A stretch of DNA of 9,130 nucleotides from an uncultured Collinsella sp. (GTDB lineage: Bacteria > Actinomycetota > Coriobacteriia > Coriobacteriales > Coriobacteriaceae): assembly GCA_900549085.1 (NCBI GenBank), contig URMO01000077.1, positions 1-9,130 of the forward strand, given 5' to 3'. The position numbers and the translations under genes were made by a program. The notes below the pieces were generated by a model, which had not been told where the DNA came from, did no database searches, and was given only the letters and a program-made list of their open reading frames with translations. Below, piece by piece: positions 7,467 to 9,130 of this stretch. Position 1 is the first letter of the stretch; the number at the start of each line of letters is the position of its first letter.

Positions 7467-8076
7467 GTTTCTGGGCCGGTTGGGCGAGCTGCTCGCCTGT
7501 CTGCCGGCCGAGCAGGTGGAGGAGACCAAGGCGTTCTATGCGGAGGCCATCGCCGACCGCATGGAGGACGGTATGTGCGAGGAGGAGGCCGTGGCCGCCA
7601 TGGGCACGCCCGGCGAGGTGGCGGAGGCCACGCTCGACGACCTGCCCGCCGTGCCGCGCGCGATCGCGAGGACGCGCCGGCGCAGCACCGCGCTGCTGTG
7701 GGTGCTGACCATCGTGGGCTCCCCGGTGTGGGTGCCGCTGCTCGCCGCCTTCGCCGCCGTGGCCGTCATGGTCTATATCTGCATCTGGGTGCTGGCGCTC
7801 TGCGTGTGGATCGTCGCGGCGGCACTCGGGGGCGTGGGCGTAGTTGGGCTCCTGCTTGCCGTAAGCGGCGTCACCATCGGCCACTTCCCGTACGCCCTCG
7901 CCTCGGCGGGCGTGGGGCTCGGCCTCGTCGGCGTGGCGCTCTTCGTTGGCGCTGGCGCTTGGGCAGCCTCAAAACAAATTGCGCGCCTCTCGGCGCTCTG
8001 GGCGAGGAAGGCCGCCTCGCCCTTCTGGAAGGGTAAGGGCGAGAAGGGCGGCGCTGCCGCGCATCTCGCGGCGTAG
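7453..8076 (+). CDS. HAAS-domain (DUF1700) membrane protein
   Basis: A 207-residue integral membrane protein. Residues 1-63 form the HAAS/DUF1700 helical domain (FLGRLGELLACLPAEQVEET, DRMEDG, EEEAVAAMGTPGEVAEATL), the usual partner of PadR repressors. Residues 79-140 and 146-172 are strongly hydrophobic, enough for about four membrane helices, and the C-terminal tail is Lys/Arg-rich (SPFWKGKGEKGG), so probably cytoplasmic. ATG 7453 has AGGGGG six bases upstream and overlaps the PadR end by 14 bases; a TTG at 7438 is a poorer start. The family is thought to act as a membrane sensor or inhibitor with PadR; the signal is unknown. Codon choice is much more GC-rich than in the genes left of 6900. 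Confidence 0.9.
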   Translation: MTRDEFLGRLGELLACLPAEQVEETKAFYAEAIADRMEDGMCEEEAVAAMGTPGEVAEATLDDLPAVPRAIARTRRRSTALLWVLTIVGSPVWVPLLAAFAAVAVMVYICIWVLALCVWIVAAALGGVGVVGLLLAVSGVTIGHFPYALASAGVGLGLVGVALFVGAGAWAASKQIARLSALWARKAASPFWKGKGEKGGAAAHLAA

Positions 8077-8091
8077 AAAGGAGTGAGTACC

Positions 8092-8346
8092 ATGACCAGC
8101 GCGAAGAAGATCTACCTCGCCGTGGCGGGCGGGCTCGTTGCCGCGGGTGTTGTCCTCGCGGGTATTGGCTTTATCGCTTCGGGTTTCGACTCGGCCGTGT
8201 TCACAACCCAAATCGACACGCGCGACAGCACCATCGTGCTCGGCGGCATCGAGGTGGACGAACACGAGAGTATCCCGTTCATCAGCCAGCTCGCCAATCT
8301 GGGTGAGATTGACACCTCCGACGTCGCGGATCCCGCCGCGCCCTAG
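8092..8346 (+). CDS. Small single-helix membrane protein, probably truncated
   Basis: Starting at ATG 8092 (AGGAG at 8079-8083) this gives 84 residues. A lysine-bearing N-terminus and one membrane helix (about residues 7-30, IYLAVAGGLVAAGVVLAGIG) precede an exterior or periplasm-side segment containing STIVLGGIEVDEHESIPFIS. In PadR-HAAS operons the third gene often encodes a DUF4097-type protein that starts with such a helix, but the usual long beta-rich part is absent here. Either this is a naturally short member or a 3'-truncated remnant; the non-coding-looking sequence after 8346 favours truncation. It follows the HAAS stop by 15 bases and is part of the operon. Confidence 0.6.
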   Translation: MTSAKKIYLAVAGGLVAAGVVLAGIGFIASGFDSAVFTTQIDTRDSTIVLGGIEVDEHESIPFISQLANLGEIDTSDVADPAAP

Positions 8347-8506
8347 GCGCAGCGACCCGGGCGCTCTGCCCGCCAAGCTGCGTAAGCCGGCGAAACCCGA
8401 ACCTCAACCTCTACGCAACTGGCCCCAAGCCTGTGCCGATTCGCTCTCAGCGCCGCGCGGGGGCCCGTGACGCATGCCCAAAAAAGTACGAGGAGAAAGA
8501 AACGCG
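8347..8506. other. Spacer after the small membrane protein gene, no intact gene seen
   Basis: This GC-rich stretch carries no convincing coding frame on either strand. One frame reads PNLNLYATGPKPVPIRSQRR and may be left over from the end of the truncated upstream gene. A short hairpin, CGGGC (8358-8362)/GCCCG (8368-8372), lacks a U-tract and is not a convincing terminator. A Shine-Dalgarno-like AGGAG at 8491-8495 serves the remnant that follows. Confidence 0.4.
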
Positions 8507-8698
8507 ATGACGACAGCCACGCCCTTCCGCCTTCACGGGGCCACACAGGACCGGAAGCGACTGGGCCGTGCGGTGGGGCTGTGCTTGGATTGGCTACACT
8601 GATATGGACAGTTCCGTGAGGGGCGCGAGAGACGGGACTCCGGGGAGATCTTCGAGGAGGAGTACCTCGACTGGAAGTGCGGGTTCAGTGGAGCATGA
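8474..8698 (+). pseudogene. TGA-interrupted gene remnant downstream of the PadR operon
   Basis: One frame holds an ATG at 8507 (AGGAG at 8491-8495, eleven bases upstream; an in-frame ATG also occurs at 8474) and reads MTTATPFRLHGATQDRKRLG, then RAVGLCLDWLH, to TGA at 8600-8602. The same frame continues through the acidic, protein-like YGQFREGRERRDSGEIFEEE and YLDWKCGFSGA to TGA 8696-8698. In the neighbouring frame RAVGL is followed by the hydrophobic VLGLATLIWTVP. I cannot name the family. It looks like the start of a further operon gene broken by a nonsense change or a frameshift; the initial 31-codon frame could also be a real mini-protein. Confidence 0.3.
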
Positions 8699-8727
8699 AC
8701 CTAATCTCTGTCTCTCTTGCTTTTTTG
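8682..8727 (+). terminator. Possible weak terminator ending the PadR region
   Basis: GGTTCA (8682-8687) and TGAACC (8696-8701) form a six-base stem with an eight-base loop, followed by a T-rich stretch that includes six T in a row (8721-8726). The stem is short and the T-run is 20 bases away, so efficiency is doubtful. It coincides with the change from GC-rich to lower-GC sequence. Confidence 0.3.
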
Positions 8728-8758
8728 ATTTGTTGAGAAGCCGGCATTTGGGGGCATT

Positions 8759-9112
8759 TTGGATAGCGAACAGTTCAAACAAGAAGCTGAGAAAATAGAA
8801 CAAAGCCTGAGTGCCTTGAGAGTCGCCGAGTGCAATGCTGTGATTCCCTTCATGAACGGCGACTTTACCCAATGGGATCTATATCTGGCATCCTCCTCTG
8901 AGTATGCGATGAGACTGATAGACGGATTCATCTCCATGCTCGAGTCGAGGAATCTTGTTTGCGTCGCCCAGCTTCTCCGCGCACAGGTGCGCCAGCTCGC
9001 TGCTGCGCACCGGCTGATGCTCCCACAGGATCTCGCAGAACCGCAGCTCGCTGTCAAAGATCTTCGGTGTCTCCACCCGCATCTCCTCCCTTCGATAGGT
9101 CTACTTAGTTAG
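8759..9112 (+). CDS. Hypothetical helical protein, 3' part replaced (chimeric frame)
   Basis: The frame starts at TTG 8759 (GGGGG at 8750-8754; no ATG or GTG lies between it and the upstream in-frame stop at 8726) and runs 117 codons. Residues 1-70 look genuine: a charged helix (DSEQFKQEAEKIEQSLSALR), then EYAMRLIDGFISMLESRNLV and CVA. That last part resembles a widespread group of unnamed helical proteins in which it continues through a conserved LLR.Q..N segment; this is from memory. From about residue 70 (base 8966) onward the text is the antisense of a BlaI-type gene, so the last 47 residues are not native. The real 3' part is missing. Function unknown. Confidence 0.5.
   Translation: MDSEQFKQEAEKIEQSLSALRVAECNAVIPFMNGDFTQWDLYLASSSEYAMRLIDGFISMLESRNLVCVAQLLRAQVRQLAAAHRLMLPQDLAEPQLAVKDLRCLHPHLLPSIGLLS
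8879..9082 (-). pseudogene. BlaI/MecI-family repressor, N-terminal fragment only
   Basis: From ATG 9082 the - strand reads MRVETPKIFDSELRFCEILW, EHQPVRSSELAHLCAEKLG: the start of a BlaI/MecI/CopY-type winged helix (FD.E..F..ILWE, then the second helix ending in EKLG). Intact relatives continue with W.K.TTYTV..RL; here the text changes abruptly after residue 39 (base 8966) to DANKIPRLEHG, which is the antisense of the neighbouring gene. About 120 residues are normally expected, so the recognition helix and dimer domain are gone. GGGAGGAG directly precedes the ATG; a GTG six bases further in (9076) has better spacing. A dyad upstream (9097-9116) may be its operator. The usual BlaR1/M56 peptidase partner is not in the window. 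Confidence 0.75.
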
Positions 9113-9116
9113 ACCT
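9097..9116. promoter_or_regulatory. Dyad upstream of the BlaI-type fragment, candidate operator
   Basis: AGGTCTA (9097-9103) and TAGACCT (9110-9116) are seven-base inverted arms with a six-base centre, 15 bases upstream of the BlaI-type ATG. BlaI/MecI/CopY repressors bind such dyads over their own promoters. No complete promoter can be assigned because the window ends at 9130. Confidence 0.4.
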
Positions 9117-9130
9117 CTTGCCGGTAGTCT

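Noticed and set aside
7363..7884. - strand frame opposite the PadR and HAAS genes
   Set aside because: His/Arg-rich antisense text without a domain or ribosome site, overlapping two well-supported genes.

Overview
The window looks like a chromosomal segment of a moderately GC-rich Gram-positive actinobacterium, most likely of the class Coriobacteriia (Collinsella/Eggerthella relatives). This is inference from gene content: a very large secreted protein with a twin-arginine-type signal and an LAGTG sortase-like motif, a stand-alone LuxR-type regulator with a long helical N-terminus, and a PadR-HAAS (DUF1700) operon. No rRNA, tRNA, CRISPR array or complete mobile element was found.

Layout. (1) 1-906, + strand: a clear promoter, a small XRE-type repressor (82-312), and a four-helix membrane protein cut by an in-frame TGA at 793-795; the frame stays open to a natural end at 904-906. 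A hairpin at 911-948 separates this from the convergent neighbour. (2) 989-6488, - strand: a LuxR-type regulator (5484-6488) lies just upstream of a 1445-residue surface protein gene (989-5326). A perfect dyad sits directly in front of the LuxR start. (3) 6490-7080: a poorly explained stretch with an orphan - strand frame (6632-6904) that I cannot assign. (4) 7080-8700, + strand, visibly more GC-rich: promoter, PadR repressor, HAAS membrane protein overlapping it by 14 bp, a small one-helix membrane protein, then frame-broken remnants. (5) 8700-9130, lower GC: the 5' part of an unknown helical protein gene runs into the antisense of a 3'-truncated BlaI/MecI-type repressor at about 8966, forming a chimeric junction.

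How the genes may work together. The XRE regulator and membrane protein form the common two-gene layout in which a small repressor controls its partner. The LuxR protein is the obvious candidate regulator of the surface protein. PadR and HAAS proteins form a repressor/membrane-sensor operon whose downstream genes appear decayed here. Broken genes at several places (793, after 8346, 8600, 8966) show that the right-hand third, in particular, is a rearranged or decaying accessory region.
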